NCBI GenBank assembly: GCA_963699175.1
Contig: OY969418.1
Location: 7,006,001-7,070,000, forward strand
Origin: JACPYM01 sp963699175
GTDB taxonomy: Bacteria > Acidobacteriota > Blastocatellia > RBC074
DNA length: 64,000 nt
Direction: 5' to 3'
Each line of letters begins with the position of its first letter. Positions within the stretch are counted from its first letter, which is position 1. The notes under the pieces are model-generated. The model did not search any database. It was not told the origin of the DNA and saw only the letters and a list, made by a program, of their open reading frames with translations. The translations under genes were made by a program, and so were the position numbers. Shown piece by piece: positions 27,345 to 35,787 of the stretch.

Positions 27345-28508
27345 CTATTCTTGCGGCGGTTCGTTGGCGCTATTTTGCAATAGCTTGCGCGCCTGTTCGA
27401 GTTGCTGGCGCACCTTGTTGTTGTCAATCGTCGTATCGGTCGTCGCGCCCAGGCTCAAGACCAATTCGAACTCCTGCACCGCCGCCGCATAATCTTTCCG
27501 CCTCATTGCGATGTCACCGAGCCAAGCGTGCGGGCGCGGCCAGTTCGGCGCCAGTTCGACGGCTTTGCGATAATAAGGCTCGGCCTGCGCATCATCTTTT
27601 GAGAGCAGCCAGGCCGTGCCGAGATTGTTGTAGGGCAAGGCCGAATTCGGCTCGCGCTTGATGGCTTCCTGCAAGGCTGCGCGCGCGGCCACGTAGTTCC
27701 GGCGTTCGTTGTAGATCAAGCCCAGGCCATTCGCGGGCAGAAACCACGTCTGATCCTGATCATAAGCCTTCTTCCAAAAACTCACCGCCTCATCTTTCCG
27801 ATTGCGTAAGTAGGCCACACGACCGGCTGCATAGTTGGCCTGCGCGGCCAGCTTGTTGTCTTTAAGCCCATTGCCTTGGTTAACGATCTCGTTCGCCCAA
27901 GCCAGCATGCGCTGGGCCTCCTCCCATTCTTCAGGCGCTGCATCGCGTTTGCCGGGCACGGCGAGGTCGGCGAACATCTGCTGTGGTTTGGCGGTGAGTT
28001 GCGGCAAGAGCGGCCTGGCAGATTGCGCCAAACTGTCTGTCATTTTGCCTTCACGCTTGAGTTGCAGATAGTAGTCGTAAGCATTCGCGCCAGCAGGCGT
28101 AACCAGGTTGCCCAGGCGCATAGCTCTGGTGAATTTGCTTTGCGTAGAGTTGGCGAGGAAAAGGAACCCTGCGGCGGCGGCCATAACAATCAACACGAGC
28201 GCAGCAAATAAAATCAACAGCCAGCGATTGCCGCTTTGTGCTCTGGCAGGAAAGACGACGGCATCGCTTTGCTGTGTGGTGGCAGGATTGCCTTGTCGAA
28301 CAGTAAAGGCTGGTTCGACAGGTTGCGTAGCGATTTCGATACGATTGGTTTCAGGCACGAGCGGCACCGCACGCACGACGGGTTGCGTAGTGGGCGCAGA
28401 GAAACTAGGCGGCGGCGGTTGCAGCGCAGCCTCTAGGCGCGCGCCATCTTTTTGACAGAAGGCGAACTGATCGGGATATTGCGCGTGACAGGTGGGGCAA
28501 GTCTTCAT
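27345..28508 (-). CDS. Zinc-ribbon, single-TM, TPR repeat protein
   Basis: 387 residues. The N-terminus is a zinc ribbon with C4, C7 and C18 (MKTCPTCHAQYPDQ then FAFCQKDG), the version with three Cys and an Asp common in Acidobacteriota. One transmembrane helix follows (WLLILFAALVLIVMAAAAGFLFLA). The C-terminal half contains TPR units (GLIYNERRNYVAARAALQEAIKREPNSALPYNNLGTAWLLSKDDAQAEPYYRKAVELAPN). Topology would place the ribbon in the cytoplasm and the TPRs outside the inner membrane. A role as scaffold for an envelope complex is likely. A long palindrome separates it from the Mla genes upstream. Confidence 0.82.
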   Translation of the reverse strand: MKTCPTCHAQYPDQFAFCQKDGARLEAALQPPPPSFSAPTTQPVVRAVPLVPETNRIEIATQPVEPAFTVRQGNPATTQQSDAVVFPARAQSGNRWLLILFAALVLIVMAAAAGFLFLANSTQSKFTRAMRLGNLVTPAGANAYDYYLQLKREGKMTDSLAQSARPLLPQLTAKPQQMFADLAVPGKRDAAPEEWEEAQRMLAWANEIVNQGNGLKDNKLAAQANYAAGRVAYLRNRKDEAVSFWKKAYDQDQTWFLPANGLGLIYNERRNYVAARAALQEAIKREPNSALPYNNLGTAWLLSKDDAQAEPYYRKAVELAPNWPRPHAWLGDIAMRRKDYAAAVQEFELVLSLGATTDTTIDNNKVRQQLEQARKLLQNSANEPPQE

Positions 28509-28524
28509 CGCTTCTCACCAGTTG

Positions 28525-28611
28525 TACGGTACAGGGAGCGGTAGCGACCGGGTACTCCCGAAAGCGTACATTGCACGAGTCTACCAAGTCGCTACCGCTC
28601 CCTGTACCGTA
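28525..28611. repeat. REP-like palindrome, 24-bp arms
   Basis: Arms 28525-28548 and 28588-28611 are perfectly complementary (core GGTACAGGGAGCGGTAGCGA). The loop is 39 bases. The repeat lies between mlaD and the TPR gene and probably also ends mlaFED transcription. No target-site duplication was found. Confidence 0.7.
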
Positions 28612-28617
28612 GCGCGG

Positions 28618-29760
28618 TTAGAAGACCGCCAGCTTGATCGAAAGATACTTTTTCGGATTCTGGCGGAAATCATAGAGCAGCTTAGTCACCTCTGAAGAGA
28701 CGTTGTTGACGTTGTTGTAGAGCTTGTCATCCTTCAACAACAACCCGGCAGTGCCTTCGCCGCGTTCGAGCCGCGCGGAGATAGCATTCAGTTTGGCAAT
28801 CGTATCGCGCGCCTCGCGGTAAAGTTCTTCATCACGAATCAGCTTGCCCAGGTTGCCCTCGCCCGCTTCGATGCTGGCCATCGTGCGATCCAGTCGCGCC
28901 GAGGTTTGATCGAGCTTGGCGAGCAGGGAATTGGCCTTGTTGTAAATCTCCTCATCTTTGAGGAACTTGCCAATCGTGCCCTTACCGGAGTTGAGTTGTT
29001 GACTGATGGATTCTGAAAGGCTGCGAAATTGCGTGACGGTGTCGTTGATTGAATTATAGAGCGCCGGGTCTTTTACTATCTTGCCGGCAGTGCCTTCACC
29101 TTCCTTAATAGCCTTGAGCAGGTTCTCGGTCTCCAGCACGGTGCGATTAAGATTGAGGTAGAAGGCTTCGTCACTGAGGAAGCGTCCCATCGTGCCTTTA
29201 CCCTCTTTCAAGCGGCCTGTCATGGTCTTGATGTCGTCGGAGATGGTATTCAAATTGCCGACCGCAGTTTGGGCGGCATTGATGATGTCGCCGACGCTCT
29301 TCTGCGCCTGGCTGGGAATGTGGTCGCCAGGCTTGATCGGCGCGCCTTTGAGCGTGCCGGGTGTGATGTCAATCACGTTGTCGCCCAACACGCCGGCGCT
29401 CTTGAGCACTGCCAGCGAATCAGTACGGATGCGTTCGATGGCAGGTCGCCCATCAATTTTGCCACTCAGTTCCATCACAATTTCGACGGTGTTTTGCGCG
29501 TTGACGTTGGTGGGAATCTGGCTGCCGAAATTGATTTCCTTGACGCTGCCGATCTTTTTGCCGGACAGGCGCACTTCTGCGCCTTCGCGTAACCCGTCTA
29601 CTTGCGCCATCTGAGTTTTGATGATCGTTGTGCGGTTGAGCCCGGGCAGCGAAAGATCGCCGCTGACAGCGAAGATCACCAGGGCCAGGATCGCCAGCGC
29701 AGCCAATACCAACAGGCCGACGCGCAATTCGGAAAAACGAGGTTGAGTAGATTGCGGCAT
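28618..29760 (-). CDS. mlaD: MlaD-type MCE domain lipid transport protein
   Basis: 380 residues from the ATG at 29760 with GGAGGAAGT upstream. A single membrane anchor (ELRVGLLVLAALAILALVIFAV) precedes an MCE/MlaD domain (IIKTQMAQVDGLREGAEVRLSGKKIGSVKEI). The C-terminal two thirds are helical and contain five repeats with the pattern G-x-G-T-x-G-x-x-L-x-D-x-x-x-Y (for example GKGTMGRFLSDEAFY and GEGTAGKIVKDPALY), about 45-50 residues apart, ending in NPKKYLSIKLAVF. Similar long MCE proteins form tubes or needles bridging the envelope. It follows mlaF and mlaE in the same direction and should be the substrate-binding part of that ABC transporter. Confidence 0.9.
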   Translation of the reverse strand: MPQSTQPRFSELRVGLLVLAALAILALVIFAVSGDLSLPGLNRTTIIKTQMAQVDGLREGAEVRLSGKKIGSVKEINFGSQIPTNVNAQNTVEIVMELSGKIDGRPAIERIRTDSLAVLKSAGVLGDNVIDITPGTLKGAPIKPGDHIPSQAQKSVGDIINAAQTAVGNLNTISDDIKTMTGRLKEGKGTMGRFLSDEAFYLNLNRTVLETENLLKAIKEGEGTAGKIVKDPALYNSINDTVTQFRSLSESISQQLNSGKGTIGKFLKDEEIYNKANSLLAKLDQTSARLDRTMASIEAGEGNLGKLIRDEELYREARDTIAKLNAISARLERGEGTAGLLLKDDKLYNNVNNVSSEVTKLLYDFRQNPKKYLSIKLAVF

Positions 29761-29778
29761 ACTTCCTCCGAAAATCCC

Positions 29779-29858
29779 TGGGAGCGCAGGCATCCTTGCC
29801 TGCTCGGACTTAGCGTGCGAGCGTTCCAATCCCGCAGGCAGGGATGCCTGCGCTCCCA
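29779..29858. repeat. REP-like palindrome between mlaF and mlaD
   Basis: Arms 29779-29803 and 29834-29858 are complementary at 24 of 25 positions (TGGGAGCGCAGGCATCCTTG and its partner). It sits inside the mlaF-mlaD intergenic gap, immediately upstream of the mlaD ribosome-binding site, so it could lower mlaD expression relative to mlaF. Confidence 0.7.
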
Positions 29859-29869
29859 GGAGCTGATTT

Positions 29870-30676
29870 CTAGCTCAAAAACTTCTTGATATAAGGATCA
29901 TTCGACACGCGCAATGCTTCATCAGTGCCGCTAAAGATGATTTCGCCGTCTTTCAGCATGATGAATTGCGTGTTGATCAAACACATTGTATCGCCTTCGT
30001 GCTGAAATGACAGGTCTCCCTTGTCGTCGCGCACGACGTATTCGCTCGCCAGCACCTCGATGTCTTGCAGGCGGTGCGTGACGAAGATCGAAGAGACCTC
30101 TTCCAGATCGCGCAGTTTTAACGCCAGCTCATTGATCGTGCGCGCCGTGATCGGGTCGAGACCGGCGGTTGGCTCATCGTAAAGAATGATCTTCGGATTG
30201 CCCACCAGCGCGCGCGCAATGCCGACACGACGGCGCATCCCGCCCGAAAGCTGATTAGGCATCTTGTCAATCGCATGTTCCAGATCAACAAAACGCAGCA
30301 TGCGGCGCACCACCGCGTCAATTTCGTCTTCAGGCCGCCGCTGTTCGCGCAGCCGGTAGGCGACGTTGTCGTAGACCGACAGACTGTCGAAGAGCGCGCC
30401 TTCCTGAAAGACCATGCCGATCTTCTGGCGCACGCGCATCAATTCTTCTTCTTTCAGATGCGTAATCTCTTCACCATCCACAAAAATCCGCCCCGCATCG
30501 GGTTTAAGCAGACCGAGCACGAGGCGGCAGATAGTGGATTTGCCCGTGCCGGAGCCGCCCATCACGATCTTGGCTTCACCGTAGCGCACGGTAAAACTCA
30601 CATGATCCAAAATCACACGGTCGCCAAAGGCCATGCAGACATCATGAAATTCGATGGCATTGAGATTCTTTCTCAT
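29870..30676 (-). CDS. mlaF: MlaF-type ABC transporter ATP-binding protein
   Basis: 268 residues with all ABC motifs: Walker A GGSGTGKST (40-48), signature LSGGMRRRVGIARAL, Walker B IILYDEPTAGLDP and the switch His in FVTHRLQD. MRRRVGIARAL and the following GLDPITARTIN are typical of MlaF/Ttg2A, which drive phospholipid or hopanoid transport with MlaE. The gene starts 17 bases after the mlaE stop, so the two form an operon. It energises transport between the inner and outer membranes. Confidence 0.93.
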   Translation of the reverse strand: MRKNLNAIEFHDVCMAFGDRVILDHVSFTVRYGEAKIVMGGSGTGKSTICRLVLGLLKPDAGRIFVDGEEITHLKEEELMRVRQKIGMVFQEGALFDSLSVYDNVAYRLREQRRPEDEIDAVVRRMLRFVDLEHAIDKMPNQLSGGMRRRVGIARALVGNPKIILYDEPTAGLDPITARTINELALKLRDLEEVSSIFVTHRLQDIEVLASEYVVRDDKGDLSFQHEGDTMCLINTQFIMLKDGEIIFSGTDEALRVSNDPYIKKFLS

Positions 30677-30693
30677 TGGTACAAGTTACGAAC

Positions 30694-31458
30694 TTACTGC
30701 GCCAGCAGCGTCGAGAGAATCAGCTTCGACAAGAGGAAATCCACCGCAATAATCAGAATGGAGGCGAGTACCACCGATTGTGTGGTCGCGCGCCCCACCC
30801 CTACCGTGCCACCTGTCGTGCTCAAGCCTTTGTAACATCCGATGATGGCAATGATGAAGCCGAAGACGACCGGCTTGATCAAGCCACTGATGATCTCATT
30901 CATATCAATGGCTGATTTTGCCGAAGAGATGAAGACCGACGAGGGCTGATGCATAAAGGTGATCGAAGCGAGCATCCCACCGAGCGTGCCGACCATATCG
31001 CAAATCACCGTCAGCGTCGGCGCCATCAACACCAGCGCCAGGATGCGCGGTGTGACTAACTTCTTGATCGGGTCGGTGCCCAGCGCGCGCATCGCGTCAA
31101 TCTGCTCACTCACCAGCATCGAACCCAATTCCGCCGCAATGCCCGAACCGACGCGGCCCGCCAGCATCAAACAAGTCAGCACCGGCCCCAACTCGCGGAC
31201 CAAACTGGTCACCACCAAGCGCCCGGCGACGCTCTGCACGCCGAACTTTTGTAGCGTGCTCCCGGTGTTGAGCGCCAGCACGCCGCCCGTAAAAAAGCCC
31301 GTCAACAGAATAATCGCCAAACTGCCAAAACCCAGCACGTCCATCTGCCTGACCACCTCGCCCCAATAACGTGGCGATTTGGTCAACCCGCGCAGGGCAC
31401 GCCAGGTGAGTAGAGTGATTTCCTGAATTTGAGAAACGGCACGGATGATTGGATTCAT
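30694..31458 (-). CDS. mlaE: MlaE-type ABC transporter permease
   Basis: 254 residues with five or six hydrophobic helices and the MlaE family signature ELGPVLTCLMLAGRVGSGIAAELGSMLVSEQIDAMRALG, followed by LVTPRILALVLMAPTLTVICD. An N-terminal amphipathic helix (IIRAVSQIQEITLLTWRALRGL) precedes the membrane part. MlaE forms the homodimeric permease of the lipid transporter with MlaF; MlaD docks on its periplasmic face. No mlaB (STAS) or mlaC gene is present nearby, as in many non-proteobacterial Mla loci. Confidence 0.93.
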   Translation of the reverse strand: MNPIIRAVSQIQEITLLTWRALRGLTKSPRYWGEVVRQMDVLGFGSLAIILLTGFFTGGVLALNTGSTLQKFGVQSVAGRLVVTSLVRELGPVLTCLMLAGRVGSGIAAELGSMLVSEQIDAMRALGTDPIKKLVTPRILALVLMAPTLTVICDMVGTLGGMLASITFMHQPSSVFISSAKSAIDMNEIISGLIKPVVFGFIIAIIGCYKGLSTTGGTVGVGRATTQSVVLASILIIAVDFLLSKLILSTLLAQ

Positions 31459-31718
31459 CAGCAGATTTCAGCCGGTGACTGTCTGGGCTTGTTCAGTCTC
31501 ATTTCGAGTCGCCAACCACGCGCACGAAAACGAACAGCCCTTGCCTTATGCAAGTTTTGTATAAAGCCGCGACGATGCTTCAGACTAAACCACCAACGCA
31601 AAGCGGGGCAATTGAACAACGCGCTAAAAGAATTTTTCGGCTTTGCCAAACACGCGGCTAATGATGCGTGTTTTGAGTTTGCAGGTCAAGGCGGATAGCT
31701 TTTTAAGCGCAAAACAGA

Positions 31719-33356
31719 TCAGGGACGTAGACGTGCATCGCTTTTGAATAAACGCGCCCGCTCGCTGAGCAGCTTGGCCTTGGGTAATTCTTCGATGGCG
31801 CGTAGGGCTTGTGGGTCGCTCTCCATCAGAAACTGTTCGCCCGCTTCGACGCCATACGAGGCAGTGATCAACTCGGCGCGCAAGCGGCGGCGCACATAAT
31901 CCAGGTTCTCGTTGAGCTTGTTCTCTTGCGCCCGCAATTTGGGATGTTCGCGCAGGAAAACACGCAGCGCGCTCAGCAACGCTTCGTTAACCGGATATTC
32001 GGTGCCGCGCAGTTGATAATCGTGATTGACTTCGCCGACCTCGTACTCGAGTAGGTTGGGAATTGCGCCCGCCACTAAACGCCGGACGAATTCAAAGCAA
32101 GCGTCGCGCAAGGCCCAATCTTCCTCAACTCCACTGACAATCACATCGGGAGTGATGCCGCCGCCAGCGCGCAGCATGCGTTTGGTCGGAGTGTAGTAGG
32201 CCTCGCGGGTCGCCGCTCTTTTGGGCGACTGTGTATGGTTCGCCGGTCTGATGCCTTCGCGGTAATAATCGTAAAGGCCGAGACCGGCATACTCGCGCTG
32301 AATCGAACGTCCGCTGGCCGTGTAGTACTTCGCCGTGGTCAGCGTCAACCCTGTACCCCAATGCATCCGAAAGACGGTCTGGACCAGGCCCTTGCCAAAG
32401 CTTGTCTCGCCCACCACCAGGCCGCGATCCTGATCTTGCATGGCGCCTGCCACAATCTCTGACGCCGAGGCCGTCTCATGATCAATCAGCACTACGAGCG
32501 GCATGTTCTCCGGGTCAGTATTGTCAGAGCGAAAGATTTGTTTTGGCGCGCGCGCGCCTTTGACGCTGACGATTTCGTTATCACGCGGCAAAAAAGTCTC
32601 GGCGACAGGAATCGCCTGGCGCAGCAGCCCGCCGGGATTGCGCCGCAGATCAAGTAACAGCGCCGCCATCCCCTGTTTTTTCAGTGCGCCCAAGGCCTCG
32701 CGTAATTCTTCGCTCGTCGCTTGGTTGAAGCCGCCGGTCAAGCCGATATAGCCAATCTCCGGGCGCAACATAAAACTATTGCGTACTGAGGGGAATGGCA
32801 CCTCGTCGCGCTCGATCTTAAACACGAGTGGTTTCGCTTCACCCACCCGTTCGATGGTCAGTTCGACCGTTGTGCCGCGCTCGCCGCGAATGTGCTTGAG
32901 CGCGTCACCTTGCGACCAATCACGCGCGACTTTGTCATCCACCGTGAGGATAGTGTCGCCATAATGCAACCCGGCTTTCTCAGCGGGCAGCCCCTTGCCC
33001 ACGCCCAGAATGTAGAGCCGCCCGTTGCGTTGATTGACCGTGACGCCGATGCCGTAAAACTTGCTGCTCTGCTCATCCTGCATTTCATTGAACTCTTGCC
33101 GATTGAAGAAGCTCGAATGCGGATCGAGCGCGTGCAGCATCCCCAGCACCGCGCTGCGTGTCAACCGCTCTTTGTCCGGCGTGGCTGCGTACTGCTCTTC
33201 GACCATTTGCAGCGCAGAAGCAAATGCGTCTACTACAGGGTTGCCGGCCATCGCCTCGCTTGGCTGCGTCGGCGCGGGCTGTTTGCCCAATAGCCCGCCG
33301 CTGACCGTCGCAACGGCCAGTACAAGGGCGCTGATGATTAGCAGATGACGCTGCAT
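31719..33356 (-). CDS. S41 family C-terminal processing peptidase with PDZ domain
   Basis: 545 residues from the ATG at 33356 (a TTG at 33374 is less likely). A signal/anchor segment (LLIISALVLAVATVSGGLLG) is followed by an N-terminal helical part, a PDZ domain (YGIGVTVNQRNGRLYILGVGKGLPAEKAGLHYGDTILTVD) and the S41 core. The serine-lysine dyad is in DHETASASEIVAGAMQDQDRGLVVGETSFGKGLVQ. After about residue 370 comes an extension of roughly 170 residues that is not part of the standard CTP fold and ends with helices. CTPs cut periplasmic proteins near their C-terminus; substrates here are unknown. The gene is transcribed alone. Confidence 0.9.
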   Translation of the reverse strand: MQRHLLIISALVLAVATVSGGLLGKQPAPTQPSEAMAGNPVVDAFASALQMVEEQYAATPDKERLTRSAVLGMLHALDPHSSFFNRQEFNEMQDEQSSKFYGIGVTVNQRNGRLYILGVGKGLPAEKAGLHYGDTILTVDDKVARDWSQGDALKHIRGERGTTVELTIERVGEAKPLVFKIERDEVPFPSVRNSFMLRPEIGYIGLTGGFNQATSEELREALGALKKQGMAALLLDLRRNPGGLLRQAIPVAETFLPRDNEIVSVKGARAPKQIFRSDNTDPENMPLVVLIDHETASASEIVAGAMQDQDRGLVVGETSFGKGLVQTVFRMHWGTGLTLTTAKYYTASGRSIQREYAGLGLYDYYREGIRPANHTQSPKRAATREAYYTPTKRMLRAGGGITPDVIVSGVEEDWALRDACFEFVRRLVAGAIPNLLEYEVGEVNHDYQLRGTEYPVNEALLSALRVFLREHPKLRAQENKLNENLDYVRRRLRAELITASYGVEAGEQFLMESDPQALRAIEELPKAKLLSERARLFKSDARLRP

Positions 33357-33391
33357 AGTTCTAAAGCCAGGCAATCTTCAAAACCCAATGC

Positions 33392-34237
33392 TTAAAATAA
33401 TGATGGTTGCACAACCAAATCTTCTGGCTCCGTCACGGGCAAGCCAACGAGCCGCTTGAACCGATTACACGAGGCTGGCGAATGCCCTTCGTAAAAATTG
33501 CTGAAATAACCGTAAACCAACGGAACGCGCTGGCGCAACTGACCGAAGCGTTCCGCCCATTCGGCCAACTCAACCGAGTGATCAATCTGCACCCGCGAAA
33601 AGTCCGTCAACGCGCGCGGCCCCATCCAGCGCACGTAAGCAAACCCTGCCGCCGCAAGCGCCGAATTATCAACCAAGCCCAAAACCAGTTCACGCGGCAG
33701 CCATTGACCATCAACCAACGCCAGCGCCACACGCTGCGCAGCAAATAGTTCCGAGACAGTCTCGCCCACCTTACCTACTAGCCACGCCGAGTCACGAAAT
33801 TCCACAGCAAACCTTATATCCGCTGGCAGCCACGACAGAAACTTTTCCAAATGCGGTAACGCGCGCGGTGAAAGGTCGGGCGGCAGTTGAATCAAAATCG
33901 CGCCCAGCTTCTCTTTCAAGCCACGCGCCCGCTCGCAAAAACGCTCCAAAGTCTCCTGGCAATTAACCAGCCGCGCCTGATGCGTGATCTCCTGCGGCAA
34001 TTTCAGCGAATAGGTGAAACCTGACAAAGCCCGTTTCTTCCACGACCTGATCGAACTCTCCGGCGGGGTGGCATAGAAGGTCGAGTCAACCTCGACCGTA
34101 TCAAAGGCCCGCACATACTCATCTAGATAATCTGCCGACTTGATCCCACGTGGATAGAAGCTCCCGCCCCAATCGTCGTAGTTCCAGCCTTGTGCGCCGA
34201 TATGGATTTCGCCCACGCGTTCCTTCACTGCCTTCAC
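33392..34237 (-). CDS. DUF72 domain-containing protein
   Basis: 281 residues with a GTG start (a second in-frame GTG lies three codons later). The start IHIGAQGWNYDDWGGSFYPRG and the core FDTVEVDSTFYATPPESSIRSWKKRALSGFTYSLKLPQEITHQARL are the DUF72 TIM-barrel signatures, with LPADIRFAVEFRDSAWL and YGYFSNFYEGHSPASCNRF near the end. The family (YecE-like) has no established reaction. It follows the S41 protease in opposite-strand context with no shared operon partner visible. Confidence 0.93.
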   Translation of the reverse strand: MKAVKERVGEIHIGAQGWNYDDWGGSFYPRGIKSADYLDEYVRAFDTVEVDSTFYATPPESSIRSWKKRALSGFTYSLKLPQEITHQARLVNCQETLERFCERARGLKEKLGAILIQLPPDLSPRALPHLEKFLSWLPADIRFAVEFRDSAWLVGKVGETVSELFAAQRVALALVDGQWLPRELVLGLVDNSALAAAGFAYVRWMGPRALTDFSRVQIDHSVELAEWAERFGQLRQRVPLVYGYFSNFYEGHSPASCNRFKRLVGLPVTEPEDLVVQPSLF

Positions 34238-34386
34238 TGCTAGTTAGCCTTACTGCGTTTCCCCATCTTGTTAGCTAAAGCGCAATAATATACGATGCCA
34301 GCCGCTCGCCCAACTATGAAAAACAACGTGGTACAAGGTACGACGGGGAATTCCCCGATTTTTTTCCTGCTTGCTAAAAATATTGA

Positions 34387-34416
34387 TTGACTTACTACAC
34401 ACCGCAGGAGTATAAA
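34387..34416 (+). promoter_or_regulatory. Promoter of the TetR-family gene
   Basis: TTGACT (34387-34392) and TATAAA (34411-34416) are separated by 18 bases. The operator-like palindrome begins at the end of the -10 box, so a bound repressor would block this promoter. Confidence 0.65.
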
Positions 34417-34435
34417 CTGACCGGTCGGTCAACTT
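34416..34435 (+). promoter_or_regulatory. Operator-like site of the TetR regulator
   Basis: ACTGACCGGTCGGTCAACTT overlaps the -10 box and start-site region. Its reverse strand core TTGACCGACCGGTCAGT matches the core TTGACTGGCTGGTCAGT of the site at 35166-35193 in 14 of 17 positions. Confidence 0.65.
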
Positions 34436-34475
34436 GATGGAAATCAGATTGAGACCGGCTCTTTGAGAAGCAACT

Positions 34476-35141
34476 ATGGCAGCAAAACAATTCGTGCAGG
34501 AGTATGAAGACCAACGCCGTGAAGAGTTGATCAAGGCGACTTATTTTGAAGTAGCCGAAAAGGGCTACTCGGCGGTGACTTTACAGGACATCGCCAAACG
34601 GGCCGGGGTCAGCAAAGGCGCGACGCTCTACTACTTCGCCACCAAAGAGGACTTGTTCCTCGGCGCATTGGAGTGGATGGTCGAGCATATTCACGAAAAA
34701 TTGCACGCGGCGGTCAAGGCCGTGAGCGACCCGGTCGAGAAGGTTAGAGTGATGCTGAACACAGTCTTCTGTGGGGCGCAGGAAGCTCGGCAATTCTTCC
34801 TGGCTTACAGTGATTTTGTCAGCATTGGCACGCGCAACAAGCGTTTTCACGATCTGAACGCTCGGTTCTATCAAGGCTGTTTTCAACACGACCGCGAAAT
34901 CGTCGAGGCGGGTGTTCAGGCTGGCATCTTCCGTCCGGTCAACCTTGAGGATGCCTGTTCGATGATGCGTGCGCTGGTGGACGGCCTGATGATGCAATGG
35001 TTCTTCTCATCGGAAGCGACTTTTGGCGATTATCATCGCCGCTGTGAGCGAATTATTCTGGACTACCTTACGGGCGGTCAATGGAGTCAAGTGGAGAAGG
35101 ATCAGAACAATCAACCGGAAACGGCTCCGGCTAGTGCCTAG
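34476..35141 (+). CDS. TetR/AcrR family transcriptional regulator
   Basis: 221 residues. The N-terminal helix-turn-helix reads YFEVAEKGYSAVTLQDIAKRAGVSKGATLYYFATKEDLFLGALEWM (about 24-70), the TetR signature. The remaining helices form the ligand-binding domain with a MMRALVDGLMMQWFF dimerisation helix and a short disordered tail. The promoter directly upstream overlaps a palindrome that recurs before the next gene, which points to autorepression and control of the secreted protein at 35250. The ligand is unknown; such GACCGGTC-type sites are often read by fatty-acid or drug-responsive TetR proteins. Confidence 0.9.
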   Translation: MAAKQFVQEYEDQRREELIKATYFEVAEKGYSAVTLQDIAKRAGVSKGATLYYFATKEDLFLGALEWMVEHIHEKLHAAVKAVSDPVEKVRVMLNTVFCGAQEARQFFLAYSDFVSIGTRNKRFHDLNARFYQGCFQHDREIVEAGVQAGIFRPVNLEDACSMMRALVDGLMMQWFFSSEATFGDYHRRCERIILDYLTGGQWSQVEKDQNNQPETAPASA

Positions 35142-35165
35142 CAAGGCGCTTTTTCTTTAACTTAT

Positions 35166-35193
35166 ACAGTTGACTGGCTGGTCAGTCAACTGT
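35166..35193 (+). promoter_or_regulatory. Second TetR operator-like palindrome
   Basis: Perfect 11-base arms ACAGTTGACTG (35166-35176) and CAGTCAACTGT (35183-35193) flank a 6-base spacer. It is 57 bases before the gene at 35250 and lacks a T-run, so an operator is more likely than a terminator. Confidence 0.65.
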
Positions 35194-35249
35194 GCGATCA
35201 GATGAGTTTGGTTCAACAACAATAGCTTTCAGGAGAAGGAGAAAAATTT

Positions 35250-35648
35250 ATGCGTATTGCGAAATTAGTTTTGAGCGGTTTGTTTGCGACGGCTTTATTG
35301 GCGGGTACTAGCCTGGCCCAGGGGCAGCAGAAGGTTGAGTTCTACCTCGACGGCAAGGTCGGCAATGAGGTGGTCAAGAAGGGCACCTACACTGTCACAC
35401 TGCCTGAAGGTGAACAAGGGCAGATCGAGATCAAGGTCGGCAAGAAAGTCGTTGCCGCCAATGTCACCAAGAAGCAGATCACCAATGCGCCCGAAGCGGA
35501 CAAGATGACCTACCGCGAAAACGGCGACGGCACTTTCTCTATTGCTACGATCACGCCCAAGGGCAAGAAATTCACGCTTGTGGTCGAGGGCGGCGAGGTT
35601 GCTAAACAGCCGCAGGCGCAGCCGGCTAAGCCAGGCAGCCAACAGTAA
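35250..35648 (+). CDS. Small secreted protein of unknown function under TetR control
   Basis: 132 residues with AGGAGAAGGAG upstream. A clear signal peptide (LVLSGLFATALLAGTSLAQG) precedes a compact, lysine-rich beta domain of about 95 residues (VEFYLDGKVGNEVVKKGTYTVTLPEGEQGQIEIKVGKKVVAANV and GDGTFSIATITPKGKKFTLVVEGG) and a disordered Q/P/A tail. I do not recognise the family. The pattern KGTYTVTLPE resembles other Acidobacteriota periplasmic proteins of unknown role. The operator before it ties it to the adjacent TetR regulator, and a good terminator follows. Confidence 0.75.
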   Translation: MRIAKLVLSGLFATALLAGTSLAQGQQKVEFYLDGKVGNEVVKKGTYTVTLPEGEQGQIEIKVGKKVVAANVTKKQITNAPEADKMTYRENGDGTFSIATITPKGKKFTLVVEGGEVAKQPQAQPAKPGSQQ

Positions 35649-35724
35649 CGAGTTTGTTCATGGTGAAAGTCCTCCAGAGTTGGTGGGCTGGTTATTAGTT
35701 TTGTACTGGCGGAAAACTTGACGG

Positions 35725-35758
35725 GCCTGCATTCAACACGAATGCAGGCTCTTTTTTT
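35725..35758 (+). terminator. Rho-independent terminator
   Basis: GCCTGCATT (35725-35733) pairs with AATGCAGGC (35741-35749) and is followed by T-rich CTTTTTTT. It ends the TetR/secreted-protein unit and lies just before the convergent symporter gene. Confidence 0.9.
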
Positions 35759-35787
35759 GCTTGTTTTGTGCTGCGACGCAACGGCGT

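Noticed and set aside
35166..35193. Palindrome after the TetR gene as a terminator
   Set aside because: It lacks a T-run and its core matches the operator before the TetR gene.
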